A stretch of DNA of 22,185 bases from JANLSO01 sp031362405 (GTDB lineage Bacteria > Actinomycetota > Thermoleophilia > Miltoncostaeales > Miltoncostaeaceae). Numbering within the stretch: the stretch's first letter is position 1; every line of letters starts with the position of its first letter. Below, piece by piece: positions 1-8,192 of the stretch. A program made the position numbers and the translations under genes. The stretch covers positions 1-22,185 of the forward strand of contig JANLSO010000082.1 in NCBI GenBank assembly GCA_031362405.1, in the 5' to 3' direction. Under the pieces are notes generated by a model, which saw only the letters and a list, made by a program, of their open reading frames with translations, was not told the origin of the DNA and ran no database searches.

Positions 1-290
1 GGGCTGGTCGCGGGCAGCTCGATCCACTCCATGACGAGGTCCTTGAGCACGATCTCGAGGTCCTTGACGAGCTGAGGGCGGTAGACGACACCACCGAGGA
101 TCGCGCCGAGCTGGCGGGCCTCCTCATCGTTCATCGTGATGACGTGGGGCTCGTCGTCGGCATCTGAGTAGTGGTAGATCTCGCGCATGCCGTCGAGGTG
201 CACGACGGCGCTGACGCGGTCATCGTGGGTCGTCTTCATCGTGAACTTGGTGCCGACGCCCGGAAGGCGGGTCTCACGAACATCGACCAT
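1..290 (-). CDS. KhtT/TrkA-C-like regulatory subunit of cation:proton antiporter (3' end outside window)
   Basis: The 96 visible codons start at ATG 290 and run off the left edge of the window. The N-terminus (MVDVRETRLPGVGTKF) and the segment ending ARQLGAILGGVVYRP match the N-terminal domain of the cation:proton antiporter regulatory subunits, relatives of Bacillus KhtT/YhaT. These usually run to about 160 residues and end in a nucleotide-binding RCK_C/TrkA-C domain, which would lie outside the window. The start is 6 bp after the stop of the antiporter gene, so the two are almost certainly co-transcribed. The subunit is expected to sit at the cytoplasmic face of the membrane and gate the antiporter. 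The family call is good; the specific ion is not shown by the sequence. Confidence 0.8.
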   Translation of the reverse strand, partial: MVDVRETRLPGVGTKFTMKTTHDDRVSAVVHLDGMREIYHYSDADDEPHVITMNDEEARQLGAILGGVVYRPQLVKDLEIVLKDLVMEWIELPATS

Positions 291-296
291 GCCGAT

Positions 297-1505
297 TCAG
301 ACTCCTGGGGCGGGTCGCCCCCCAGAGGGTTTACGAGGAGGGTAGACGGCGCGGCCGATGCGCCGCGACTCCCGCATGAGTAGCACTCCAACGATAGCCG
401 TCGCCAGTACGAACATCCCCGCGAACGCTTCGACGTTGTCGCGGAAATCGGGGTCGAGCACGGCTCCGGCGGCGGCGAGCTGGGCGAGGATGATCGAGAA
501 TTCCCCTCGGGCCACCAGGGCCGCGCCGACGTTGACGGCCTGACGGCGCGTGAAGCCGGTGAGTCGCGCCGCGATCACTCCGGCGACCAGCTTTCCGAGC
601 ACCGCCAGCGGCACCGACACCAAGAGCCATACCCAGACGTCGGCGAGGCCGCCGAGGTCGACCGCCAGACCGAAGGCGAAAAAGAAGATGGCCGCGGCGA
701 AGTCGCGCAGGCCAAGAAGCTGCTGCTCGATCTTGTCGCGGATGTCGGTGCTCGAAAGAAGCACGCCGGCAAGCAGGGCGCCGACCGCGTCGCTGACCCC
801 GGCCGCCTCCGCGAGGGCCGCTCCTCCAACCGCCACAGCCAGCGCGAGCAGAAGCAGCTGTTCCCGTGACAGCCGAGCGACGAGCGGGTCGAATGCACGA
901 TGCGCGACCACGCTGACCGCCAGAAAAGCGGCGACGAACGCGAGCGCTATGCCGGCGGTCAGTGCAACGTCGGCACCCCCGACGGCCTCGCCGGCGGCAA
1001 GTGCCCCGGCGACGGCGAGGAACAGTGCAATGGCGAGGTCTTCGAAGACGAGCACTCCGAGCGTGAGGTCGGTTTCGTCGTCACCGAGTCGGCGCAGGTC
1101 GAACAGGGCCTGGGTGACGATGCCGCTGCTCGACACGTAGACGAGCCCCGCAAAGAGCACCATCTCCTTGCCGGGGCCAAACAGCGCCCATCCCAGCGCC
1201 AGGCCGATGCCGCCGTTGATGGCCAGGTCGACGGCCCCGCCCATCCCGACCAGTCGCCGAGCCTGGGTCAATCGGGCAAGGGAGAACTCGAGACCGAGGA
1301 AGAACAGCAGCAGGATGATCCCGAGCTTCGACAGCAGGTGGATGCCTTCGGCCGAGTCGAGAATGCCAAGGCCGGGCATGTCGGGCCCGAGGACCACTCC
1401 CACCACAATGAATGCGGGAATCGCCGACAGCTTGAGACGACCCGCCGCGACGCTGGCCACCACCAGCGCGACCAGAATCACCGCCAGGTCGGAGATTTCG
1501 ATCAG
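297..1505 (-). CDS. CPA2-family cation:proton antiporter (KhtU/KefB-like)
   Basis: A polytopic membrane protein of about 400 residues with 11-13 hydrophobic segments and typical CPA2 stretches: FIVVGVVLGPDMPGL in TM2, LLLFFLGLEFSLARL in TM3, and GDDETDLTLGVLVFEDLAIA with the conserved acidic residue in the ion-path region. There is no C-terminal RCK domain; that role is supplied by the separate subunit encoded next. It exchanges K+ or Na+ for protons across the inner membrane. The first conventional start is GTG 1481, which would place TM1 at residue 2 with no ribosome site. CTG 1505 overlaps the pyrD stop as CTGA, has GAAGG 7 nt upstream, and adds MIEISDLA before TM1. I prefer CTG. Family confident, start uncertain. 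Confidence 0.85.
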   Translation of the reverse strand: MIEISDLAVILVALVVASVAAGRLKLSAIPAFIVVGVVLGPDMPGLGILDSAEGIHLLSKLGIILLLFFLGLEFSLARLTQARRLVGMGGAVDLAINGGIGLALGWALFGPGKEMVLFAGLVYVSSSGIVTQALFDLRRLGDDETDLTLGVLVFEDLAIALFLAVAGALAAGEAVGGADVALTAGIALAFVAAFLAVSVVAHRAFDPLVARLSREQLLLLALAVAVGGAALAEAAGVSDAVGALLAGVLLSSTDIRDKIEQQLLGLRDFAAAIFFFAFGLAVDLGGLADVWVWLLVSVPLAVLGKLVAGVIAARLTGFTRRQAVNVGAALVARGEFSIILAQLAAAGAVLDPDFRDNVEAFAGMFVLATAIVGVLLMRESRRIGRAVYPPRKPSGGRPAPGV

Positions 1506-2620
1506 GCGGGGGCCTTCGCGGCGCTGCCGATGAGCTCACGCAAGTCGGCAACCCCTTCGCGATCCATACGCTCGAGCAGGCCCCGGTTGATACGCGCAAT
1601 GCTCGTCGGGCCGCCGTAGACGAAGCCGGTGTAGACCTGCACGAGGGCGGCACCGGCGGCGAGCCGATCCCAGGCGTCGCCGGCGGTGAAGATGCCGCCG
1701 ACCGAGATCACCGGCATGCGGTCGGCAAGGCGAGTGACGACGTGGCGCGTCAGAGCCAGACTGCGCGCGGCGACCGGCCGGCCCGAAAGGCCTCCTTGCT
1801 GGTCGACGAGATCCGTCGCGGAGATGAGGCCATCACGGGCCAGTGTGGTGTTGCAGACCACCAGACCGTCGATCCCCAATGCCGCGGCGAGATCGACGAC
1901 GGCGTCGACCTGGGCCTCGTCGAGGTCGGGGGCGATCTTCACGAGCAGTGGTCGCGGCCGCCGTGCGGTGATCGTCGCCTTCAGTCGGTTGAGGTCGATC
2001 AGCGCCTCGAGAAGCCCGGCAAGGGCAGAGCTTTCCTGCAGGTCGCGAAGGCCTGGCGTGTTTGGCGACGAGACGTTGACGACCACGTAGTCGGCGTACG
2101 GCCAGAGGCGATCGAGGCTTGACACGTAGTCGGCGATGGCGCCGTCGATGGGGGTCGTGCGCGATTTGCCGATGTTGATGCCGAGCGGAATTCGGTGCAG
2201 GACTCCCTGCCGCTGGAGCTTGGCGAGACGTGCCGCGGTGAGGGCGGCACCGTCGTTGTTGAAGCCGAGCCGGTTGACGAGGGCCTGATCCTCGGGCAGC
2301 CGAAAGATTCGTGGTTTCGGATTGCCGGGCTGTTGTTGGGCCGTAATCGTCCCGATCTCGACGAAGCCGAAGCCGAACGCCTGCCATGCCGGGATGGCGA
2401 CGCCTCGCTTGTCGAATCCGGCGGCGAGGCCCACGGGGTTCGGGAATCTCACGCCCATGACCCGCTGCACCAGCCGGTGATCGCGTACACGCAGCGGCGA
2501 GGCGCGCCGGACGACGGGGCCGACGGTCGCAAGCGTGCGCAGAGCGGCCTCGTGGACACGCTCGGCCTCGATGGCAAACAGGGCGGGCCGGACAAGCCGT
2601 CCGAAAAGGTCGAGCGAAAT
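1502..2620 (-). CDS. pyrD: dihydroorotate dehydrogenase (quinone), class 2
   Basis: This enzyme oxidises dihydroorotate to orotate in de novo pyrimidine synthesis, passing electrons to membrane quinone. FMN/substrate segments are visible: NPVGLAAGFDKRG, GFGFVEIGTITAQQQPGNPK, RLGFNNDGA, VVNVSSPNTPGLRDLQ with the catalytic Ser typical of class 2, LVKIAPDL, and GLVVCNTT, then GGLSGRP and ISVGGIFTAGDAWDRLAAGA near the C-terminus. The N-terminal amphipathic extension (LFGRLVRPALFAIEAERVHEAA) is the class 2 membrane-associating helix. No ATG/GTG/TTG occurs in frame before the core. The best start is ATT at 2620, 6 bp after the dehydratase stop and behind a G-rich stretch (372 aa). The product is certain; the start is inferred. 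Confidence 0.92.
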   Translation of the reverse strand: MSLDLFGRLVRPALFAIEAERVHEAALRTLATVGPVVRRASPLRVRDHRLVQRVMGVRFPNPVGLAAGFDKRGVAIPAWQAFGFGFVEIGTITAQQQPGNPKPRIFRLPEDQALVNRLGFNNDGAALTAARLAKLQRQGVLHRIPLGINIGKSRTTPIDGAIADYVSSLDRLWPYADYVVVNVSSPNTPGLRDLQESSALAGLLEALIDLNRLKATITARRPRPLLVKIAPDLDEAQVDAVVDLAAALGIDGLVVCNTTLARDGLISATDLVDQQGGLSGRPVAARSLALTRHVVTRLADRMPVISVGGIFTAGDAWDRLAAGAALVQVYTGFVYGGPTSIARINRGLLERMDREGVADLRELIGSAAKAPA

Positions 2621-2625
2621 GGCCC

Positions 2626-2910
2626 CTACCCCACGAGCTCGTCGATCCGGCCGGCCAAGGCCAGGTCTTTGTCGGTGACCCCGCCTTGGCTGTGGGTGGA
2701 GAGCGTCACGATGACCGTGTTCCAGGCGATCGCAACGTCGGGGTGATGGGCGGCAGCTTCCGCGGCCCCCGTGACGCGGTTCACGAACATCACGGCGCCG
2801 ACGAAGCCGCCCTCGAGGACGAACTGCTTGGAGATCACCGCGCCATCGGATGCCCAGCCCGGGAGCGATGCCAGTCCCGCGTCGATCTCCTGCGAAGAAA
2901 GGACGGTCAT
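2626..2910 (-). CDS. pterin-4a-carbinolamine dehydratase
   Basis: A 94-residue protein that matches the PCD/DCoH family in length and motif: AAEAAAHHPDVAIAWNTVIV contains the HHPD active-site histidines, and THSQGGVTDKDLALA the second conserved histidine region. It dehydrates 4a-hydroxytetrahydropterin to quinonoid dihydropterin. Start ATG 2910 has a strong ribosome site (CGGAGGTGCC, 4-6 nt upstream). It opens the operon with pyrD; the neighbour gives no aromatic hydroxylase to explain a classical role, and many bacteria carry stand-alone PCDs. Confidence 0.92.
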   Translation of the reverse strand: MTVLSSQEIDAGLASLPGWASDGAVISKQFVLEGGFVGAVMFVNRVTGAAEAAAHHPDVAIAWNTVIVTLSTHSQGGVTDKDLALAGRIDELVG

Positions 2911-2977
2911 AAGGCACCTCCGTCGCGCATCTAGCGTGTCACGGTGAGACTACCCGGAGACCGCTGCAACGGCCGCT

Positions 2978-3379
2978 TCAGAGCAGGCGATACTCGGCGG
3001 CCACTCGCTCGTAGGTAGATGCCGCTCGACGGTCCAAAGACAGTAGTGCCGCGCCGCGGAGACGCGCGGTGGTGGCGATCAGAGCGTCGTAGACAGATCC
3101 GCCCGTGATCTCGCTACGTGCGAACTCCTCCAGCGCGAGGCGGGTCTCTCGGGCATCGAGTGCAAGCCACTCTTGGGGGAACGCGGCGGCGATCACGTTC
3201 TGCGCGGTGGCAGCGTCGACCCGTTGCCGACCAGGCATGCGCGTGAGGACGGAGAATGTTTCGAGCGCCGCGTGGCTTGGTAACAACGGTTTCTGCGCAA
3301 GAACGGAACGCGCGACCTCATGTGACTCGTGCCACGACGAAAGCCCGGCGATCACCACGCTCGAGTCGACCGCGATCAG
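2978..3379 (-). CDS. PIN-domain ribonuclease toxin (VapC-like)
   Basis: A PIN-fold nuclease of about 133 residues. The four acidic residues of the family are visible: Asp in the N-terminal strand (IAVDSSVVIAG), Glu in HAALETFSVL, Asp in GSVYDALIA, and Asp in ALLSLDRRA. The first conventional in-frame start, GTG 3358, would remove the N-terminal catalytic Asp, so it cannot be right for an active enzyme. CTG 3379-3377, overlapping the antitoxin stop as CTGA, gives MIAVDSSVV, the standard PIN N-terminus. VapC toxins cleave tRNA or rRNA; the target here is unknown. It is translationally coupled to the AbrB-like antitoxin upstream. Active-site residues are intact. Confidence 0.85.
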   Translation of the reverse strand: MIAVDSSVVIAGLSSWHESHEVARSVLAQKPLLPSHAALETFSVLTRMPGRQRVDAATAQNVIAAAFPQEWLALDARETRLALEEFARSEITGGSVYDALIATTARLRGAALLSLDRRAASTYERVAAEYRLL

Positions 3380-3621
3380 CGTCGTAGCGATTCGAGCATC
3401 TCTCGCACGGCGTCGGCCGTAAGCGGCTCGAGTTCGCGCTCGGGCTGAAGGACTGGCACCCCGTCTCGCTCGACAATTGCCATGGGCTCGGGCGAGATCG
3501 CGAGACTCAGACGCCCCTCGCGCTCTTCGATGTTGAGCACCTGACCGGCCCTCAATCCAAGCCGCTCGCGCAGGGCCTTGGGAACCACGATCCGGCCTTG
3601 AGCATCAATGGTGGTGTTCAT
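3376..3621 (-). CDS. AbrB/SpoVT-MazE fold antitoxin (VapB-like)
   Basis: An 81-residue protein. The first 45 residues (MNTTIDAQGRIVVPKALRER, then LGLRAGQVL) are a SpoVT-AbrB swapped-hairpin DNA-binding domain. The acidic C-terminal tail (EPLTADAVREMLESL) is the usual toxin-binding segment. Start ATG 3621 is chosen because it places the beta-hairpin at the N-terminus; the upstream in-frame start at 3666 adds an unrelated tail. No clear Shine-Dalgarno sequence precedes ATG 3621. The stop overlaps the PIN toxin start (CTGA). It is expected to bind the toxin and autoregulate the operon. Confidence 0.85.
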   Translation of the reverse strand: MNTTIDAQGRIVVPKALRERLGLRAGQVLNIEEREGRLSLAISPEPMAIVERDGVPVLQPERELEPLTADAVREMLESLRR

Positions 3622-3728
3622 GGTGATGACGGTACCATCGCTGGCCCCTTTCGCGGAGCCAACCACCTCGTTGCGGCCCTATGCCTCGTGACGTAGCGGT
3701 CGATCGATTGGCCGCCTATCCTGCCTGC

Positions 3729-3802
3729 GGGCCGTTAGCTCAGCTGGTTAGAGCAGGGGACTTTTAATCCCAAGGTCCTGGGTTCGAGTCCCAGACGGCC
3801 CA
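3729..3802 (+). tRNA. tRNA-Lys (anticodon TTT)
   Basis: A 74-nt cloverleaf: acceptor GGGCCGT (3729-3735) pairs with ACGGCCC (3795-3801), the D-arm contains TAGCTCAGCTGGTTAGAGCA, the anticodon loop CTTTTAA gives TTT, the T-loop is GGTTCGAGTCC, and the discriminator is A 3802. CCA is not encoded. The integrase gene begins about 100 bp downstream in the same direction, so the 3' half of this tRNA is the likely attachment site of the integrated element. Confidence 0.97.
3766..3802 (+). other. putative attachment site (attL side) in the 3' half of tRNA-Lys
   Basis: Inferred only from position. Tyrosine integrases of actinobacterial integrative elements commonly recombine in the anticodon-to-3'-end part of a tRNA gene next to their own gene, and the element keeps the tRNA whole. 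I found no second copy of this sequence in the window, so the other boundary is probably beyond the right edge or has been lost. Confidence 0.4.
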
Positions 3803-3858
3803 TCGAGTGAAAAGCCCTTATTCATCGGTTTCATGGGGTCCTCCTCTTCGTTGTTTGG

Positions 3859-3895
3859 CCACCGAAATCGGTGGGGTGGTAACCAAAGTGGTAAC
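3859..3895 (+). repeat. inverted repeat plus tandem GTGGTAAC repeats upstream of integrase
   Basis: CCACCGA-AA-TCGGTGG (3859-3874) is a perfect 7-bp inverted repeat. It is followed by two direct copies of GTGGTAAC at 3876-3883 and 3888-3895, spaced 12 bp start to start. They lie between the tRNA and the integrase start, where arm-type integrase sites, excisionase sites or an integrase operator would be expected. Function is inferred. Confidence 0.5.
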
Positions 3896-3903
3896 ACGCA
3901 CTC

Positions 3904-5001
3904 GTGTCGGCCCCCACGGAGCGGACGAGCGTCCCCGGCGTCTACCGACGCGGCAGCCGCTACCTGGTCACATACCGAGACCCCGCGGGAAAGCAGCGCC
4001 GCCGCACGGCCGGGACCATCGCCGAGGCCCGCGCCCTGAAGGCAGAGCTCTCGGCCGACCTCGGGCGCGGTGAGTACCGCTCGCAGTCGCGGGTGACGTT
4101 TGCCGAGTACGCCGCCGACTGGGTACACGCCTATACGGGTCGCACGAGCAAGGGCATCCGACCGACCACGCTCGAGGAGTACCGCCGCGACATCGTCGGC
4201 CACGTCGTGCCCGTCCTCGGTCGTAAGCGCCTGGGGCAGATCGAGCCGCGTCATATCAAGCTGCTTGCGGCTGACCTGGCGAAGGGTGGCCGCTCGGCGA
4301 GCACCGTGCGGAACATCATCGCCCCGGTGAGAGCCCTGTTCGCGACGGCCGTCGAGGAAGGCGTCATCCGCTCGAACCCGTGCGCGGGCCTGCGCCTGGC
4401 CGGTGGCGCCCGCCCGGATCATCACGCCCGCGCCCTCACCGAAGACGAGCTGGCGGGCCTGATGGCGGAGGTCCCGGTGCAGTGGCGCCTGCTGGTGGGC
4501 TTCCTGGCCCAAACCGGCCTGCGCGTCGGCGAAATGCTCGCGCTTTGCTGGGATGACATCGACCTCGACACCCGACGCGTGAAGGTACGGCGACGGCTCT
4601 ACAAGGGAGCGATGGATGTACCTAAGAGCCGCTACGGGGTCCGCGACGTACCGATCTCGGCTGGGCTCGCGCAAGCCCTGCGGAAACACCGGGTGGCGAG
4701 CCGTTACGAGGACGACGCCGACCCGGTGTTCGCCAGCGAGACGGGGAAGCCGCTGAACGGCTCCAATATTTTGGGTCGGATCGTCAAGCCTGCCGCGATA
4801 CGGGCCGGCGTCGGCTGGGCGGGGGTTCACACGCTGCGCCACACATGCGCGTCGATGCTCTTCCGCTCGGGGTGGAACGCCAAGCAGGTGCAGGTCGTTC
4901 TGGGTCACCACTCCCCCGCCTTCACCCTGGCGACGTATGTCCACCTGATCCCCGATGACCTGCCGGAACCCGTCTTCCGCGCCGATGTCTTGGGGCATTA
5001 G
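3904..5001 (+). CDS. tyrosine-type site-specific integrase
   Basis: A 365-residue phage-type integrase. It has an N-terminal arm-binding segment (GVYRRGSRYLVTYRDPAGKQ), a SAM-like core-binding domain at about residues 60-165 (FAEYAADWVHAY onward), then the catalytic domain with Arg in TGLRVGEMLAL, His-x-x-Arg in HTLRHTCAS, His in LGHHSP and the nucleophile Tyr in TLATYVHL. All catalytic residues are present, and the length is normal. The start is GTG 3904, directly after the GTGGTAAC repeats. It converges on the excisionase, with the two stops overlapping by 2 bp (4999-5000). It should integrate and excise the element at the adjacent tRNA-Lys. Confidence 0.95.
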   Translation: MSAPTERTSVPGVYRRGSRYLVTYRDPAGKQRRRTAGTIAEARALKAELSADLGRGEYRSQSRVTFAEYAADWVHAYTGRTSKGIRPTTLEEYRRDIVGHVVPVLGRKRLGQIEPRHIKLLAADLAKGGRSASTVRNIIAPVRALFATAVEEGVIRSNPCAGLRLAGGARPDHHARALTEDELAGLMAEVPVQWRLLVGFLAQTGLRVGEMLALCWDDIDLDTRRVKVRRRLYKGAMDVPKSRYGVRDVPISAGLAQALRKHRVASRYEDDADPVFASETGKPLNGSNILGRIVKPAAIRAGVGWAGVHTLRHTCASMLFRSGWNAKQVQVVLGHHSPAFTLATYVHLIPDDLPEPVFRADVLGH

Positions 5002-5306
5002 GCCGCCTGCCGGCCGCGTTCGCGACGCGCACGGCGCGTCTCGCCCCGTAGGTGCGCCTCCAGCTCGTCACGCGCGATCAGCGTGCGGTTGCCGTCCTTG
5101 ATCCGAGTGAGCAGGCCCTCCGACAAGAGGTCGTCGACGCGCTGACGGCGAGTACGAAGGAATGCCGCGGCTTCGGCGACGCTCAGATACGGAGAATCGT
5201 TGGCGGCGGGCGCGACCTGGGCGGCGATGATCTCCGCGGCCCGTTTGGCGATCTGTTCGATCTGCTCGGCCGAAGGCTCGACGCTCGAACGTAAGGGAGC
5301 GGTCAT
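4998..5306 (-). CDS. excisionase-type MerR-fold DNA-binding protein (Xis-like)
   Basis: A 102-residue protein with the winged-helix pattern of excisionase-family proteins: LSVAEAAAFLRTRRQRVDDL (helix-turn-helix) followed by SEGLLTRIKDGNRTLIARDE (wing), then a basic tail (RGETRRARRERGRQ). It should bend DNA at the attachment site and direct the integrase towards excision. ATG 5306 overlaps the stop of the coupling-protein gene (ATGA), so it is the last gene of the conjugation operon. This would link excision to transfer. A near copy is found at the right edge of the window. Confidence 0.85.
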   Translation of the reverse strand: MTAPLRSSVEPSAEQIEQIAKRAAEIIAAQVAPAANDSPYLSVAEAAAFLRTRRQRVDDLLSEGLLTRIKDGNRTLIARDELEAHLRGETRRARRERGRQAA

Positions 5307-6963
5307 GTTCGGCCTTTCGCGAGTCGTCGTAGTTGCCGGTCGCGGTACCAGGGGCGCAGGCGGATGCGGGCGGGGTGGCGGGTGCCGTACACCAGGAGCG
5401 CTTCGCCGTCGGGCATTCGACGCAGGTCGTCGGCGGTCATCAGCGGCCGCTGGGTGATGGTGTCGGTCGTCGTGCGTCCGGCGGGCCCGTCGGAGGTGTG
5501 GTGGCGGGTGACGTCGACATCGCCGAGGGACTTGGAGAGTTGGATGAGTGTCTCGGCGTCACCGATGCCCGGCAGGTACAGGCGGGCCCGGTGGTTCGAG
5601 ACGACGGTCGCGGCCTCCCCTCCGTAGGCCGACTGGATCTGGGCGGCGTCGTGGAAGACACTCACCAGTTGGAGGCCGGGTTCGGCACCAGTTGCCGCAA
5701 GCTCGGGCAGGTTCCGTACGGGGGCGATGTGGGCCGCCTCGTCGAGTACGACGAGGAGACCCGGGTCGAGCCGACGCCCGGTTTCGGCGCGATGCTGGAA
5801 CACTGCCCGTGTCATCTCGGACACCAGGCAGCCGAAGATGCTGCGCAGACGGTCTTGGTGGTGGGCGGAGGCGACCAGGTAGAGGCTCCCCGACCCGCTG
5901 ATCAGGCGGCTGGGCGTGAGGTCAGGGCGTGCAAGGCCGAGCACATTGCGGTCCCACCAGCCGGCAAGGACGGTGCGGGCGGTGGAGGTGACGTTTTGTC
6001 GTGCCTTGGGTTCCATGTTGCGGATCGCCCGCCACGCCGAGGCCGCGAGCGGGTCCCGGGTGGCCTTGAGGATGTCTTTGATTTCGCGGTCCGCTGTGTC
6101 GCCGGAGTCGAGCCATTTGACGACGGCGGTCATGCCGCCGCCTTCGGCTGCGGCCCGAAGCAGGGGGGCGATCAGCATTTCTGCGTTCTGCTGCCAGTAG
6201 TTGGAGTCGGTGACGCCCGCGACGTCCCCATGGGCCGATAGCAGGGATCGGGCGACTTCCTATGCCCCGGCCCAGTCGCCGGCGGCGGTCAGGGGTGTCC
6301 GCCCACCGACCCGTCGGTGTCGCCGGTGGGGTAGTAGACCATCACGTCGCCGCGAAGCGCCCGCGCCCGCCGCGTGTCTTCCAGGACGTCGGTCTTGCTG
6401 GAGGTGACAAGCACGGGTCCCGGCCATTCAAGGATCGCCGGGATCGCGAGGCCCGTCGTTTTCCCGGTCTGTGGTGGGCCGATGACGAGCAGCGAGTGCC
6501 GCGCCTCCATGACAACGAGCCGGCGGCCAAGTCGGCCGACGGTGATGCGCCCAGGAACGGCCTTGTCGTGAAGCAGGCCCCGCAGGTCGTTCGGTTGTGC
6601 GAGTCGCGAACCAGTGTCCTTCCGCGATGTCGCTTTCCACACACGGAGACCTATGGTCACAACAAGCGCCGCAACCCCACACACAAGGCAGAGGCTCAAG
6701 TAGAGACTGAGACTGTCCGATGGCAGCTCCACAGCGTTGCTGGGGAACGCCGCGCGCGGCGCGCCCGCGGCGCTGGGCCATTTGGCGAGCGCGGCGACCG
6801 CGTCGTCGAATCCGAGTTGCGGGGAGCCGCGTCCGAAGAGGCGTCCCGCGACTTCCGCGGTTGCCCACATGATTCCACCGCCCATGGCGGCGAGGCCTGC
6901 GCCGATCAGCGCGAGGGTTTCGGCGAGGCGCCACAGCTCGCTTTCTTTGTGGGTGGCGGTCAT
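5303..6963 (-). pseudogene. VirD4/TraG-like conjugative coupling protein, broken by a frameshift and an amber codon
   Basis: The first part (6963 to 6289) has two N-terminal membrane segments and a Walker A motif, IGPPQTGKTTGLAIPAILEW, and stops early after DTDGSVGGHP. The rest (about 6300 to 5303) continues in another frame with LTAAGDWAGA, a TAG at 6262-6260, then EVARSLLSAHG, the Walker B line LLVVLDEAAHIAPV, and the C-terminal TraG domain (LVSVFHDAAQIQSAYG). Restoring one base near 6300 would give GWTPLTAAGDW, a usual family sequence; the TAG sits where CAG (Gln) would fit. Intact homologues deliver the relaxosome to the secretion channel. The gene is ATGA-coupled to both neighbours. Two independent lesions argue for real inactivation. 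Confidence 0.82.
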
Positions 6964-8192
6964 GCGGCCGCCTGCCCATTTCGCATGGCGGCGTCGGTGT
7001 CGATGAGCCAGCGTTCGGCGGCGGTGATGCGGTGGGCGACGACGAAGGCTCTGGAGCCGATGCGCCACAGCGCCCATGTCTTTGGCATGTCGGCGACGCG
7101 TTCGACCTCGACGTTGCTGAGGCCGATCAGCTCGCGGGTACGCCCGAGGTCGGCGGGTGACTGTTTCAGGATGATCCGGGTCTCCGAATCCGATAAGAGG
7201 CCTTCGGCGATCCGTGCCAGGCGCGACCCGGAGTCGCCGGCGGCGGTCAGGTCTGACAATCGGTGCATGACGAGGATGTTCTGCACCCCGTATGACCGGG
7301 CCAGTTTCCAGGAGCGTTGCAGGAACGCCGGTGGCGAGGTCGGCGATCAGCGACCATGCCTCGTCGAGGACGACGATCCGTTTGTGGGCGTCGTCGGCGC
7401 GTAGCTGGCCTTCGAGCCATGCGGCGACGCAGGTCATGAAGATCCCGAGGGCCGGTGAGCCGAATACCGCGCGCATGTCGAACACCACGACGGGGGCGTC
7501 CAGGTTGATCGCGGCGGAGGTTTGTCCATCGAACATTCCCGCCAGGTCCCCCTCGCACAGGCGCCGCAGCTCCAGGGCGCAGGGCCGACCGTCGAGAGCG
7601 AGCCTCTCCACCGTCGCGGACACCTGCCGTGCGCTGCTCTCGGTGGGGTTCAGCAGGTGGTGCTGGACCGCCGGGAGCGTGGGGGCACCGTTTCGGGAGG
7701 CTTCGGTGAGGGCGAGATCCAGGCATGCGTGCTCGGATGGCTCGAGGGACCGGCGCAGGGAGCTTGCGAGGATCGCGCTCAGGAGGGCTAGTTGGCCTTC
7801 GCGGCCGACGCGGGTGTCCAGGGGGTTGAGCCGCACCGGGCCGTGGGGTCGTAGCTCGAGGGTTGGCGTGTCGAACCAGGCGGCCAGGCGCTCGTACTCG
7901 CCCTTAGGGTCGATGACGACCGCGCGTCGCCCGAACACCAACTGGCGGCCAGGTACGTCTTGACCAGGGCGCTCTTTCCGAGGCCGACCTGTCCGGCGAT
8001 GATGGCACTCGGGCCGGTGATGACCCCATCCTCATAAAGGACCCACGGGTCGTAACAGAACGATCCACCGGCGTTTACGTCGCGGCCGATCAACACCCCA
8101 CGGCCCCCAAGGCCCTGCTCGGCCATGAACGGGTACGCCGCTTGCAGATGCGCGGTGGTGAGCTGGTGAGCGCGCACCAGGGGCCGCCTCAT
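6960..8192 (-). pseudogene. VirB4-like conjugation ATPase with two frameshifts
   Basis: Three frames join into one VirB4/TraC-type ATPase C-domain. 8192 to about 7944 contains Walker A (IIAGQVGLGKSALVKTYLAA). About 7943 to 7328 contains VVIDPKGEYERLA and Walker B (RIVVLDEAWSLIADLATG). About 7326 to 6960 contains FLQRSWKLARSYGVQNILVM and a normal C-terminus (TAAERWLIDTDAAMRNGQ). The first break fits one lost base (AA|QLVFGRRAVV); the second fits a 2-bp loss or 1-bp gain after ATG(G). ATG 8192 overlaps the stop of the SCO6880-like gene and the end overlaps the coupling-protein start. The ATPase would power pilus assembly and DNA transfer. As read, it cannot make a full protein. Confidence 0.82.

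Noticed and set aside
3748..4998. 416-codon minus-strand frame
   Set aside because: It runs antisense through the integrase and into the tRNA-Lys gene; both of these are certain.
6262..7404. 380-codon plus-strand frame
   Set aside because: Antisense to the broken VirB4/VirD4-like genes, whose motifs are clear on the minus strand.
5303..8192. Programmed frameshifting as an explanation for the split ATPase and coupling-protein genes
   Set aside because: No slippery heptamer at the break points, shifts differ in size, and the coupling protein has an additional amber codon in the continued frame.
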